Source: Quillaja saponaria
Taxonomy: Eukaryota > Streptophyta > Magnoliopsida > Fabales > Quillajaceae
DNA: 64,000 bases
Assembly (NCBI GenBank): GCA_029379385.1
Contig: CM055605.1
Location: forward strand, 11,319,001 to 11,383,000
Direction: 5' to 3'
Part shown: in pieces, positions 23,606 through 35,050 of the stretch
Layout of the letters: the number at the start of each line of letters is the position of its first letter
How positions within the stretch are numbered: position 1 is the stretch's first letter
Notes under the pieces: generated by a model
Databases searched by the model: none
The model's input: the letters and a program-made list of their open reading frames with translations, nothing else
What the model was told of the DNA's origin: nothing
Program-made: the position numbers and the translations under genes

Positions 23606-23839
23606 ATGAAGATATTGGTATTATGGTTGTGCTTGCTTCTTTTTCTTCTTGTTCATCCATCCATTGCTCGTAGGCCGTTTCGTTCACCTCCACCTCCTCC
23701 ACGTAGATCGTTAACCATGAAGCCACGAAAAAGAATTCCGTTATTTCCACCACCACCACCACCACGCCACTCATTAATTGCAAGAAGGCCGGTTCATTCC
23801 CCTCCTCCATTTGTTGGTGCTTCTGGTACTCGTCCCTGA
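23606..23839 (+). CDS. Small secreted proline/arginine-rich peptide precursor
   Basis: An intact 77-codon ORF. Residues 1-21 are a clear signal peptide: MK, a Leu-rich core, and a likely cleavage after ...HPSIA. The mature part carries three related 14-residue units: RRPFRSPPPPPRRS (22-35), RIPLFPPPPPPRHS (43-56) and RRPVHSPPPFVGAS (60-73), ending GTRP. The pattern is R-[RI]-P-x-x-[SP]-P-P-P, with Ser at position 14. There are no cysteines. Such architecture fits an apoplastic proline-rich protein or a peptide-hormone precursor, in which prolines may be hydroxylated. It matches no CLE, CEP, PSY, IDA or PIP box that I know, so no receptor or function is proposed. The first ATG after the TATA box is used. 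The complementary strand is also open (23592-23843) but lacks a signal peptide logic and is treated as a shadow. Possible AATAAA-type signals follow near 23970. Confidence 0.65.
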   Translation: MKILVLWLCLLLFLLVHPSIARRPFRSPPPPPRRSLTMKPRKRIPLFPPPPPPRHSLIARRPVHSPPPFVGASGTRP

Positions 23840-23969
23840 ACAATAACTATATTATGTATGATTTCAGTTTCACACGGTGGTGCTGTCCATACCCAGAGTA
23901 TGTGCTAAATCCATATTGGAGAAAAATTATAGCTTTTGCTTGCTATGTTTGTCCTTGTTGATTTAAAGA

Positions 23970-26900
23970 AAAGTAATAATAAAATATCTGTAGTATGTTT
24001 TAATCAGAATCAGTTCTTTCATAACTGCAGCATCTGTTTCTATTGTAACTCTTTTGCAGCCCCACTTGTAGAGCCCAATAGATTCCATCTTGATACCAAC
24101 AGTTCTACAATGAAGTTTATGCACTATTCTACTATGAATAATGCTACATCCACAATTCCACACTATTTTTAAAAAAAATTCATTTAAATTTAATGAGAAA
24201 TTCTTGTAAAGTAATTTATAAATGTATAATAAGGAGGGAGTCAATATGTGATAAATTTATTAATCAGAGTTACAGTGTTTACAAGAATTTATTCTTGTGA
24301 GAAAATAGTATATGTATTTTTACATTAATTTATCATTTTATGCATAGAACTCTGTCAAATAATTGTTGGGTTAGATAGCTAGCAGTGACGATTTTAAATG
24401 ATTCTTCACGAAAGTGTAGTTTTTGGACATTTGGAAAAAATTGATTCTTCAAGTTTACCTTTTTGGATATTTTGAAAAGAAGTGGTCTACAATGAATTAG
24501 ACTTTCTCGAAGGAGGACAATATTTCTATTATCATTTTGAATTATGAGTAGAATTTGTTTGTAGAATGTTAATATTAACCCAGCTGCACTAAATGTCTAA
24601 TCATAGAATAATTAATGGTGAGAACCTGTATATTTATATTATTTGGTTAGTCATCACATGTTGCTAGGTATCAATACTTGTTAAAAAACAGAAAATTAAT
24701 TAATTAATTAATTCTCATTAATAGATGAATCAAAAATTATTTTGATTTAAATAAATTAAAATCTTGTCCTAATTAATTAGATAGAGATTTAATTAAAATA
24801 TATTAATTGATATGTCAATTTAATATAAAGCTAAAGGGTCACATACAAAAAAATATAAATTAATTTTTGAGCTCCATATAATTACAAACAGTTGAAATTT
24901 AAAATTTAAAATAAGATTGTCTTATTATTTGACCTACGTATAAAGTCCTTTCCCCATAATATCTATGATGTAAAAGAATTTAGAAAAAAAGACGTGGAAG
25001 AATTGGGTACGTAAAAGGGGAAGTAAAGTCCGTCGTATAAAGCAAGAAATTTATAGGCACCACACACCAGTGTGTCGGTCAGTATTAATCAACATTGTAG
25101 ATCCAATATGAACTGAATGCATCAAATAATTAGTTTTCTCATCCTATATATCTAGATATATATATATAAATATATAGATATATATATATAAATATATAGA
25201 TAAATTTTTTCGCGTAAGTTTAATTTTACAATTATAAAATAACCACAGTATTAGTGCATGCAAAATGATATATTCATAGGTTATGTGAGTTATTTGAAAT
25301 GGTGAAAGAAAAGTTAAAGAAATGCTAACTACAGTAACGCAGCAGGTGTGATAGATTTTAAAAAAATTAAAAAAAATTATGATTATTGAGTATCAATATG
25401 GTCTGTAGTCACAATTAATTAATATTGGTAACATCAATAATGTATTAAACTACATCATGTGGGTTTTATATTGAAAGTTGTTATAATAAAATTAATGCGA
25501 CATTAAATTTTAGTTAATGTGATTATAATTTATGTGGCAATAAGTGACCATATAAGAATTTTTAGACAAATTTTTTTTTTCTTTTCAGTTTTCTAGTGTT
25601 TTTACAAAATTATAAAGAAAGCCTAGTATTTTGTCCACCACAAAATGTGTAAAATGTCTTTAGTTCTTAATTTATTTTTTTTTACCACATTATGTAATTC
25701 TAGGAAAGACATTTTTTCTTGTGAAACAATTGTTTTACGAAAATAGCCTTAGATCAAAAGTCACAAGTTAATGCTTATTTTTACCAATTTAAGGATATTC
25801 TTAATTAGTTAATGCACAAAGCAGCAAAGAAAATTCTATCTTCTGTGATGTATAATACAAGGCTATATAAGATGGTTGCTTTATTAGACTTTTATGCCAA
25901 GAAGGAGTGGCGATGAAAAAGGAAAGGAAGATATATGGGATTGGGAGTAGGCCAGGTTGAAATGAATAGAGCTGTGAGCTACTTATTGTGGGTCTAATTT
26001 GAGCTTGAGGCGTTTGATTTTTGTTTTAGAGTTTCTTTAGTAAAAATAAGTTGAAGTTAAAATTAACAAAACTTAGGTCGTAACCAAACAAACCTGACTA
26101 GTTTAATTTATTCTATTAATTTTTATAATAAATATATTTTACATGAAAGAAAGTAAAGTAAAAAATGTTTTAGCTTGGTGTCCATCCACCTTGCTTACTC
26201 TTTTATAAATAGCCGTTTAAATCCCTTTGACTTTTGGTTCAATTAATAATTGGTGTCATTTAACAACCTACGATATCAAATTCCATCTTCAGTGAGAATG
26301 TGGATAAATGAAAATGAAAGGAGATATCTCAGATTGTAAAGTTCATATATCAAACAAATCCCCATTATTCTATTCTTCTTTTTCTTTTCCTGTTTCTTTC
26401 TCCCAAGTCTTTTATAACATCAAATAAGAGAGAAAGCAAGATGGGGCTATTGTTGTTTGTTTTACGTTAGTGCTTGCCCCTATTTCTGTTTTTTCCAACC
26501 AGGAAATAGGGGTGCAATCGGTCCGAACTCTCGACTCTACTAGTTAGGTTTTAGTAAAGTTCAAGCTTGACTTGTGTTTATTAAAAACTCATAAACTTAA
26601 GCTCGTTAAGTTGTCACTTTAATGTTAATTCAAATTTAATTAAAAATCCAACTCAATAAAAAAAATAAAAAATAAAAATCGACCAAATGAGATAAAATTA
26701 AAAGTAGAAACTTCCCACTTACCTTGAAATTCTTACGGTAGTTTTACTGCAATTAGAAATAAAAACAACCCATCGCTTGGGGAAGTTAGCTTCCTCCTAC
26801 AACTAGTTTTTCCTATCATTTTCTCCCTCTATTCTGCAATCACATTTCTCAACTCCAATGAAGCCATTTATAATCACTTGGTCACCGGTAAGATTAATTA

Positions 26901-27393
26901 ATTTCGTTAATTAATATTAGGTTGCTACAACTACAAATTCGAAATATTTCTAGTATATTTTTGTACTTCAGTATTATTATTTTTTATCTAACTCATTTGA
27001 AATGAACTATTCATATTTTAAATACTTTACAAATTTTAATTTCTCAAGGTTTGTTTGTTTTTTTTTTTTTTTTTTTTTTTTTCCAATGTAACTGTTTTGA
27101 TATTTTCTTTTTTTTCATTTTAAATTGTCTCATTTTTTTTTTCCCTTTATTTTGCCATATGGTTTTTTTTTTTTTTTTTTTCATGAAGAAAACCTTAGAT
27201 GAAAGAAGTGAACAAGTAGTTGAGTTTTTACAGTTTTAAACTCAATATTGCCAATTTCAATTAATGAACTATTTTAATTATATTATATTATAATTTCTCA
27301 TTAGTTAACTTTAAATTTCACTAATTCAATGTGTGTAAGTTTTTAATTAAAAAATTATAATTAGTTCATTAATTTATTTTCTTTCCAAAATAC
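23970..27393. other. AT-rich intergenic stretch with GAGCTCG-family fragments
   Basis: No gene was seen. Diverged GAGCTCG-family fragments lie at about 25950-26160 (GAGCTGTGAGCTAC) and about 26500-26650 (AGGGGTGCAATCGG, then AAGCTCGTTAAG). A (TA)-rich tract with repeated AAATATATAGATA words lies at 25148-25200. Long T homopolymers at 27057-27082 and 27163-27181 create an artefactual phenylalanine-rich ORF. Confidence 0.6.
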
Positions 27394-27823
27394 TGTTAAA
27401 ATTGGATTTGACCAACTTAGGTGTCCTCCACGTGGCTGACCAACAAAAGGCGATTCTTTTGACATGTGAAAACTCTGATGCCAAAGTTAGTATATTTTAG
27501 AGTATAGAAGATGAAAAGCTATAAAAGAGTAAGGTTTGTTAGGATAATCTCTCTTGTTTTGGGCTTTTGAATCGCTTTATATATGAGTTAATTCGAAGTA
27601 TTAATCACAATAGTAATGATGCCCGTTATGACATCTATTACAATAATAAAAATGTCCGTTACAATAATAATAGATGTTTCTTATAATAATAATATACGAT
27701 AATGTCATCCGTTATAATATTAATAAGAATTAATAGTGGCAGTTACATTTCAAATTAGTCCATTATAACTTAATCATACAACATGTGATAATATCATTAG
27801 ATTGGTACAATGATATATTATCA
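27394..27823 (-). repeat. Left LTR of the outer nested retroelement
   Basis: 430 bp, TGTTAAAATTGGATTTGACC to TATATTATCA, preceded by the target duplication AATAC (27389-27393). Its partner is 30562-30662 joined to 34718-35045 (429 bp in total). Directly inside, the minus strand has a purine tract (TTTTTGGGGACTAG), which makes this the 3' LTR of a minus-oriented element. Confidence 0.9.
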
Positions 27824-30561
27824 CTAGTCCCCAAAAACCGAGTTTAAGGAATGTAGGGACTTGAACTAAAGATTGAAGAAATCCTAATTAAAACGAGTGT
27901 TTAAAAATAAATGGATCATATACTTAGGTCGTGTTCCCCTTTTGCAGGGTGTACAACCATTCCACAAAAAAATGTGATGCTCTGCTAGCATGATGTTTTT
28001 ATCACTGGTGTTGATTCTATGTTGTACAAGCTGTAATCTATCTTATAACTTATCCCGCTTCCCTCCACCTTATAACTACTCAACCTTATTTTTTAGCCCG
28101 AACTAAGAAGTTTAGGCTTGCTATTAAAGAAGTTTTATGCTTAAGTTTTGCCCGTTGATAGGTACTAACATACAGTTGCATTAAACTGTATTGAAGTAAA
28201 CAACATACCTTACTTTCTGTAATATAGGTGAAAACTTGAGACTGTTTGCTATTGTAGCATTATGGGTGAAACTCGAGATTTTGTCTGCTAATGGGTTACT
28301 AATAAACCGTTGTATTTAAATTGTATTGAAATAAATAGCATGCCTTCCTTTGAGCAATATGGAAGGAAAACCGAGGTTGTTGAGAATGTTTTGACTTTCA
28401 ACTTAATTTGTTTAGGTACTTTGTCGAGCACTAGCTTTTTAGCCTGTGCTGCCCACCCTAAGTGTGACTATAGGCATTCTATCCATATGTCATCTCCTAG
28501 GGCTCTATTTCTAGATTGGGTGGTATCTTTGGCCATTTAGTATCTGAGGGGTCTCGCTGAAAAGCTGAGAGAGCTGAATAGCTGCTTATGCCTCTCCTTG
28601 GGGTTAGGCTATTTTTCCCCGACCTTTATAGTCGCGAGAGGGATATATTGGGTGCCACTCCTCCCAAGAACTGTCATCAGCTGACAAGCTGTGTGTGAGC
28701 TCTTTTGAGCTATTTTTTTGACGTTGGTCGATAGCCTCTTTTATGTTAAAGGTGATAAGCTCATCTTCATTTAGTGACTTCGTATACGAAGGTTTTCCTA
28801 CAATGTATTTACATTTGTGGCTAAAAAGCCATGCTAAAAAAGAAATTTGTTAAGTCCACCTATGTAAAAATATATTACTAAAGATAATAATCAATAAGAT
28901 TTTAAATATAAATTACATAAACTCTCGGTTTACCACACGGAGTATCAACCATTTGAGTTTAAGATTTGATCCCGAGCTGTATATGCTAAGCTGTATACTA
29001 TGTCACTTGAAAATATTGCATCAAGTACAAAATAACAAGCATATTACTAGTCGTTAGTGGACTCGAGTTTGAAAATAAATACATTTATACATAAGTCACA
29101 AGTAATTAATTTTCACGGAGAAATAATTCGAGAAATGAACAGCAAAATTGTACATTTATACATAAGTCAACTACTAAACACCAAACACCAGCTATCCTCC
29201 AAACACCAATATCACAAATATTATTCGATGGAGATAATAATCATTTATGAGGACTCGTTGTAAGGCCACAAATATATTTTACTCATGCAAAAATTGATAA
29301 GGACATAGAAGTCCAAATGTATCGTATATCAATTAATTTTTATAGACAATCAATTTCAAGTAGTAGGTAATGTAACAGGCATGCAAAGTTACCATGTCAA
29401 ATTATGAAATCCACTAAATAAATAGGACAAGCTATTTAGTTCAAAATACAACTGAGTTTGTCAGTGTTATTTCTAGCACGAAAAATTGAATTAAAGTAAT
29501 CACAAGTTTCAATTTGTGACTAATTATCAAGCAGATTAATCAAAATATGATAAGGGATAATGAATAAATATTTAAATAAATAAATTTTTGAATCGGTACA
29601 TTTTGAATGATCGAGCTCACAATACTTTTTTAATCCGGACTTAAGAATGTTCAACCAACGTGTATATAAATGAGGAAAAAAAGTAGATATTTAAAAAATA
29701 TTCATAAGCAAGCAAATGTGTAATAATAACTGGTCCATAATAATAAATGATCCAATAACTTAATTAAAGTTAGATTTGGAATCCTTTTTTTACCAAAATA
29801 AAATAAAAATCAACAAAGCACAATGCAATGTAATTAGGATCGTTTGTTTCTGACCATTTGGGCAATTGGACTTGAGGAAGTCTCCGTGAGAAGTCAGCAA
29901 TGTGTAACTATTTTTAACTTTCAAATGTGAGATAAAATGTTTAAGAAATACATAAAATATTAAAAACAATAAAGCACTCCATGTTCTTTTGTTTTTAGTG
30001 CGTGTGCTGTATAGGATTAAAACAATACAAGGTCGTCCAGCTCCGTGAATAAACTCCATGAACAATTCATGGAGAAATAAATCAAATCATAATTGAGGCA
30101 TTTGGAATTATTAACCAAGTAAATGTGTAAAGGAAAGTTAAATTTGTTGGTAGGTCCATCACGTCTCATCTTATGGATGAAACTGCATTACACAGCTCCT
30201 CTTTAATGATCAAATTTGGACTTTAAAAGGTCCAACTAAAATTTCATAATACCATATTTTTATTTTATTTTTTAATTGTAACGCACTTAATGAAAATGTT
30301 GGTGGTCCGTTGATGGTTCGGTGGTGAGCTGGATCGAGTTTCTTACGGGCAGAACGCCACAGCTTCTTTCTCCTTCACTTCAGAGGCAGCTAAGAAATCT
30401 TTCTGTGCTCTTGGTGCCATATACTCTTGTTTCCATATGCTCTTGGTGCAGGCGATAGGAGCTATAGAGCCATGTAAAGAGCTATGTAATCTGTTCGTGT
30501 TGGAGAATTTGTGTAGACATCAAAAACCCCAAATTATATGGGATCTCACAGACGGCCTCAA

Positions 30562-30662
30562 TGTTAAAACTGGATTTGACCATGCTTAGGTATCCTTTAT
30601 GTAGCTGACCTGCAAAGAACGGTCCCTTTGACTTGTAAAAAATCCGATGTCAAAGTTAGTAT
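30562..30662 (-). repeat. Outer right LTR, first part
   Basis: TGTTAAAACTGGATTTGACC to AAAGTTAGTAT, matching the first 101 bp of the left LTR. It ends in AGTAT, the target site used by the inner element; the LTR resumes at 34718. Confidence 0.88.
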
Positions 30663-31139
30663 TGTTAAGTTTGGATTTGACTAGGCTGAGGTGTTCTCTA
30701 TGTAACAATCTGACTTGCAATATGTGGAGAGGGCGGTCCTCTGGACCTGGAAAAACTCCGATGCCAAAGTCAGTATAATATGAGTAAATAAGCTAAAAAG
30801 CTATAAAGAGTATGAGTTGTAAAGAACAACTTGCTTCTTTTAAGGTTTTGAGCCTCTTTATATAGGAGTTGTGTTAATCGCAATAGTTATAACGTCCGTT
30901 ACAATAATAATAACGTCTGTTTTATATAATAATGACGTATGTTTCATATAATAATGACGTCCGTTACAATAATAATGGGCGATAATAACATCCGTTATAT
31001 AATAATAAGCGATAATGGCGTATGTTATAAAATTTATAAGGTAATTATGTTGTAATTTATGTACTTTGTCAGTTATGCATATATATCATTTATGTTACGT
31101 GGTATATCATTATTGGATGGGTATTTTCCTATATTAACA
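30663..31139 (-). repeat. Inner element left LTR
   Basis: 477 bp, TGTTAAGTTTGGATTTGAC to CCTATATTAACA, directly repeated at 34233-34712. On the minus strand the adjoining inner sequence (TTTTTTCGGGGACAAG) is a polypurine-like tract. Confidence 0.92.
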
Positions 31140-31429
31140 CTTGTCCCCGAAAAAACCAGTGCATGTATTCACGAACTGAAATGTATCTACAGGGACTGAT
31201 TTATTTTTAAATTCATTTGCAGACTTAAGCTTATTTTGTGTGCTACATCAGCTCAATTTGTTGAAGGTAGCTTTTAGCTCATTCCTTTATTTTATTTTTA
31301 GGGTAGCTCTTAGCTTACCTTTTCTTTTTGACGAGCTCTTAGCTCTTTTTTATTTTTTTATTTTTTAGGGTAGCTCTGAGCTCGCCCTTTTCATTTGATG
31401 AGCTCTTGGCCCTTTGATTAAGTTGAGCT

Positions 31430-31850
31430 CTTGTCTCCTTCATTACTTTGAGCTCTTGGCTCCTTGATTGAGTTGAGCTCTTGGCTCTTTGATTGCTTTG
31501 AGCTTTTGACTTTTTGATTGAATTGAGCTCTTGGCTCTTTGATTGAATTGAGCTCTTGGCTCTTGGCTCTTTGATTGCTTTAAGCTCTTGGCTCTTTGAT
31601 TGCTTTGAGCTCTTAGCTCCTTGATTGAGTTGAGCTCTTGGCTCTTTGATCTTTGATCTTTGATTGAGTTGAGCACTTGACTCTTTGTTTGAATTGAGCT
31701 TTTGGCTCCTTGATTGAGTTGAGCTCTTGGCTCTTTGATTGAGTTAAGCTCTTAGCTCATTGATCGAGTTGAGCTCTTGGCTCATTGATTGTTTTGAGCT
31801 CTTGGCTCTTTGATTGAATTGAGCTCTTGGCTTCTTGATTGAGTTGAGTA
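31430..31850. repeat. 25-bp tandem array, about 17 units
   Basis: The unit is approximately TTGAGCTCTTGGCTCTTTGATTGAG, with substitutions and occasional indels. More diverged relatives (GCTCTTAGCT words) extend left to about 31255. Because 25 is not a multiple of three, an ORF through it cycles through three frames. The minus-strand 77-codon ORF is a by-product with repeating AQ, KS and NQ words, not a gene. The array lies in the interior of the inner LTR element. Absence of unique spacers rules out a CRISPR. Confidence 0.93.
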
Positions 31851-33243
31851 GAGAAGCTGGGCCTTGGTAAGAGAAAGCCTTGATGGTTTACATGAAGTAT
31901 AATTTGGACTTTTTTGTCTCCTCAACTTGTGCTTTCATAGTTTCATATGATTGTGTAAGGGATTGCAATAATCCATGCAAGGGTGGATCATGCCATGTGG
32001 TCGGTCACAAGCATATGTATATTTTATATTTTACCTTTGTTTCTAGAATAAGATTGTTTTAGTAGGCCAAAAACTATTGACAATGGTAGGTGAATCAAAA
32101 TTACTACTGTCTAGCCTTACAAGCTAAACGTAGCTTCCAATCATGCATAGAAACCTAAGTAGGTAAAAATGCTACCACTTTTGTTCTCCACTTCAAAGAT
32201 TTAACATATAGTCTAGGGAAGGAAGCATATATATGACAAACATGGTTATTTAATAAAACTAACATGGTAAGTGTACGAATTTTAAATGATTACTTGCGGA
32301 TGAGTATGAATAATCATGACCAACATGGCTCTTCCTTTTGAAGCCTTAGTTGGACCTTATGAAATTGTCAAAAATGTTCATTTTGTGGGTTCATATTTGA
32401 TTTAGGAATTCAAGGCCCGAGCTATGCCTTGTCTTCTTTTTCTCTTCAAAGTAACTTGAGTATATGGACCTTTGATTTCAACAATTCCGGATGAGTGTTT
32501 TTATTGCTACATTGGTCCCACTTTGTTCAAGCTGTAGTTTCCAGTCAAGTACTTACCCTCAAAAACAAAAATATAAATATGGGTTATTAGTGCAACAACT
32601 AAATAGTAAATTAAGGACTAGTACACCTATACCAGGACAAAAGGAAATAAGGTTCATAACCAAATCATAAACTAAATTATGTTCTTTTAGAGAATCATAT
32701 TGTCATGAGCTATTCTTCCAGATGCATCTCAAATTATCTCATAAGGAGTTAAAACGAGCTATTTAAAATAATAATAATTAGGATCATTTATTAGCTGTTC
32801 GAGGTCAAAATTGGACTTAAGAAAGTTTGTGTCAATAGTCAACCAGAAGGGGCCATTATACTAGGATAGTATAAATGTATGAATTATGTGCAATTGTAAA
32901 TGGGACGTGCACACAAATTGCAATTATCAAAGTTAAATATCATTGTACACAGTTGCCCTTTCACAATCTCATGCTATAGATATTTTTCTTAGAGTAAGTA
33001 TTTGGTGGCAACGGCTTGGGAATTTAATATTTGGATGAATATATTATTATAATAATAAGTGGACACCACGGCCCAATAACTTAAATGGGATACTTTAGAC
33101 TAGGAGAGATGCATGAACAAGAAAGAGGTGCAATAACACATGCAATAAAGTTTTGTATATATATCTTTAACGTACCTGGTGATGGAACCAAATTTGGGTA
33201 TATCTAGTGATAAGAGCCATTTATCACAGCAAGTTAAAAGCTA

Positions 33244-33613
33244 TTTATCATAGATAATTGCCGTTTTTACTTCTTTCTAAATGTTGTAAATAACAAAGTG
33301 TAAACAGTAACTTGTAAATAACAAAGTAAAAAGCATTTTGTTCCCTTTTTATTTTGGCATACCTGGAAATCAATTATTGACCCATAGATAATTGCCGTTC
33401 TACTTCTTTCTAATGTCATTTACTTGATCTTTTAGTAGATAATCAATAAATCTCCTAAAAGTGAATTAGAATAAAACTGTTGGCTTTTTTTTTATTATTA
33501 TTATTCTTTAAGGCATAGCAACTTGTAAATAACAAAGTGTAAATGGTAACTTGCAAGCAACAAAGTAAAAAGCATTTTGTTCCCTTTTTATTTTGGCATA
33601 CCTGAAAATCATT
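33244..33613. repeat. Local direct duplication
   Basis: Words such as ATAGATAATTGCCGTT, TACTTCTTTCTAA and AAGCATTTTGTTCCCTTTTT occur twice, in 33244-33376 and 33384-33613. The duplication is internal to the inner LTR element. No coding meaning is seen. Confidence 0.75.
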
Positions 33614-34232
33614 ATTGCTTTCTCATTGCCAAAGGACCAGCCCAGTAGTATGCTGCCTCCCCATGTTTGTGTTATGTGAACACAGTGCAATGTTCCAAGT
33701 TTTCTGCTACTAGTATTATTGGAATCAGGTCTGGAACAAATTTTTGCAGCCATAGAGATGTTCACTGCCAACACTTTGGAGATTTATGATTTATGAGTAT
33801 GTAGGCTTGATCACCTGCTACTCACTTGAGTGATCCAACGAGAAGGGGATTAAATTGGGGATTCATAAAGATGAATGGAGTGAAAAGGCCAAATGAGTGG
33901 GCAATTGATTGGACTTTGCACTTTGACTGCTATTTCAATTTAAGGATGTCCTTTCTTCTAAACTCAGAAAAACAGGTTTGTTTGAACTTGGACACTGGCA
34001 GTCAGGGGTAGATCGATGCCACAAAATATGTTTAATTGGTCATGGAATAAAATTTACAAATTGTAGCATCGTTAATTGTTTAGATGCTTCAGTTCAGCAA
34101 AATGAGAAGGCAGCGCCATGGGTGCACGAGACCCACAAAATTTTGAAGAATGAAGCATCCATGTTTGAGATTTTGTTTATGTACAGGGATCGAAAATCCA
34201 AATCCAATGAATGTTCCCACGGACAGTGCCAA

Positions 34233-34712
34233 TGTTAAGTCTGGATTTGACCAAGCTGAGGTGTTCTCTACGTAATAATCTGACCTGCAATATGTGGAGA
34301 GGGCGGTCCTCTGGACCTGGAAAAACTTCGATGCCAAAGTTAGTATAATCAGAGTAAATAAGCTAAAAAGCTATAAAGAGTATGAGTTGTAGAGAACAAC
34401 CTATTTTTTTTTTCGAGGCTTTGAGCCTCTTTATATAAGAGTTGTGTTAATCGCAATAGTTATGACGTCCGTTACAATAATAATGACGTTTGTTTTATAT
34501 AATAATGACGTCCGTTTCATATAATAATGACGTCTATTATAATAATAATGGGCGATAATGACATCCGTTATATAATAATAAGCGATAATGGCGTATGTTA
34601 TAAAACTGATAAAGTAATTATGTTGTAATTTATGTACTTTGTCAGTTATGCATATATGTCATTTGTGTCACGTGGCATATCATTATTGGATGGGTATTTT
34701 CCTATATTAACA
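34233..34712 (-). repeat. Inner element right LTR
   Basis: 480 bp, TGTTAAGTCTGGATTTGACC to CCTATATTAACA, followed by AGTAT. On the minus strand it is the 5' LTR, followed by the primer site at about 34213-34232. Confidence 0.92.
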
Positions 34713-34717
34713 AGTAT

Positions 34718-35045
34718 ATATTGTAGTATAGAAGCTGAAAAGCTATAAAAGAGTAAGGTTTGTCAAGATAGCGTGTCTTGTTTAGGGCTTTTGAACCCCT
34801 TTATATAGGAGTTAAGTTGGAGTATTAATCATAGTAGTAATGGTATCTGTTATGACATCCACAATAATAATAACGTTATTTACAATAATAATGAATGTCT
34901 GTTCTAATAATAATGGATGATAATGACATTTATTATAATATTAATAAGAATTAATGGTGATAGTTATATTTTGGATTAGTCTATTATAACTTAATCATGC
35001 CACATTTGATAATATCATTAGAATTGATACAATCATGTATGATCA
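34718..35045 (-). repeat. Outer right LTR, second part
   Basis: Continues the LTR broken at 30662, from ATTGTAGTATAGAAGCTGA to CATGTATGATCA. It matches about 27495-27823 of the left LTR and is followed by AATAC. Confidence 0.88.
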
Positions 35046-35050
35046 AATAC

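Larger units (their letters stand above)
30663..34712 (-). mobile_element. Inner non-coding LTR retrotransposon nested in the outer LTR
   Basis: Two LTRs of 477 and 480 bp are bounded by perfect AGTAT duplications (30658-30662, 34713-34717). The primer site on the minus strand after the 34233 LTR reads TTGGCACTGTCCGTGGGAAC, the gypsy-type arrangement. The 3.1-kb interior (31140-34232) has no gag or pol: it carries the 25-bp tandem array (about 31430-31850), a local duplication (33244-33376 versus about 33384-33613), and short ORFs without known motifs. The LTRs of the inner and outer elements are clearly related (TGTTAA-TGGATTTGAC start, TATAAAGAGTA and CTTTATATA blocks, ACAATAATAATGAC runs). 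One family member has therefore jumped into another. Confidence 0.92.
27394..35045 (-). mobile_element. Outer non-coding LTR retrotransposon (gypsy-like termini), host of a nested relative
   Basis: Left LTR 27394-27823 and right LTR 30562-30662 plus 34718-35045 are flanked by perfect AATAC duplications (27389-27393 and 35046-35050). The primer-binding region on the minus strand, directly after the right LTR, reads TTGAGGCCGTCTGTGAGAT (about 30543-30561). It resembles the TTGGCGCCGTCTGTGGGAA arrangement common in plant gypsy elements. The internal 2.7 kb (27824-30561) has no gag or pol and is best called a LARD-like derivative. It includes a GC-richer block at about 28380-28760 and another at about 30300-30500, neither recognisable as protein. 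Confidence 0.88.

Noticed and set aside
23592..23843. Minus-strand 83-codon ORF opposite the peptide gene
   Set aside because: It is the antisense of the proline-rich repeats, giving Glu/Val-rich low-complexity sequence with no start context or signal peptide.
27051..27239. ORF encoding a phenylalanine-rich hydrophobic protein
   Set aside because: It is produced by poly-T homopolymers and has no codon or motif support.
31443..31676. Minus-strand 77-codon repetitive ORF (KSQE, RAQ, NQ words)
   Set aside because: It is a translation of the 25-bp tandem array; the unit length makes it cycle through all three frames, so no protein repeat is under selection.
31430..31850. CRISPR-like repeat array
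   Set aside because: Units are directly adjacent with no unique spacers, there are no cas genes, and the context is a plant retroelement.
33508..34337. Several ORFs of 60-90 codons in the inner LTR element interior
   Set aside because: No gag, pol or host-gene motif could be recognised and they overlap on both strands; a captured gene fragment cannot be excluded but is not supported.
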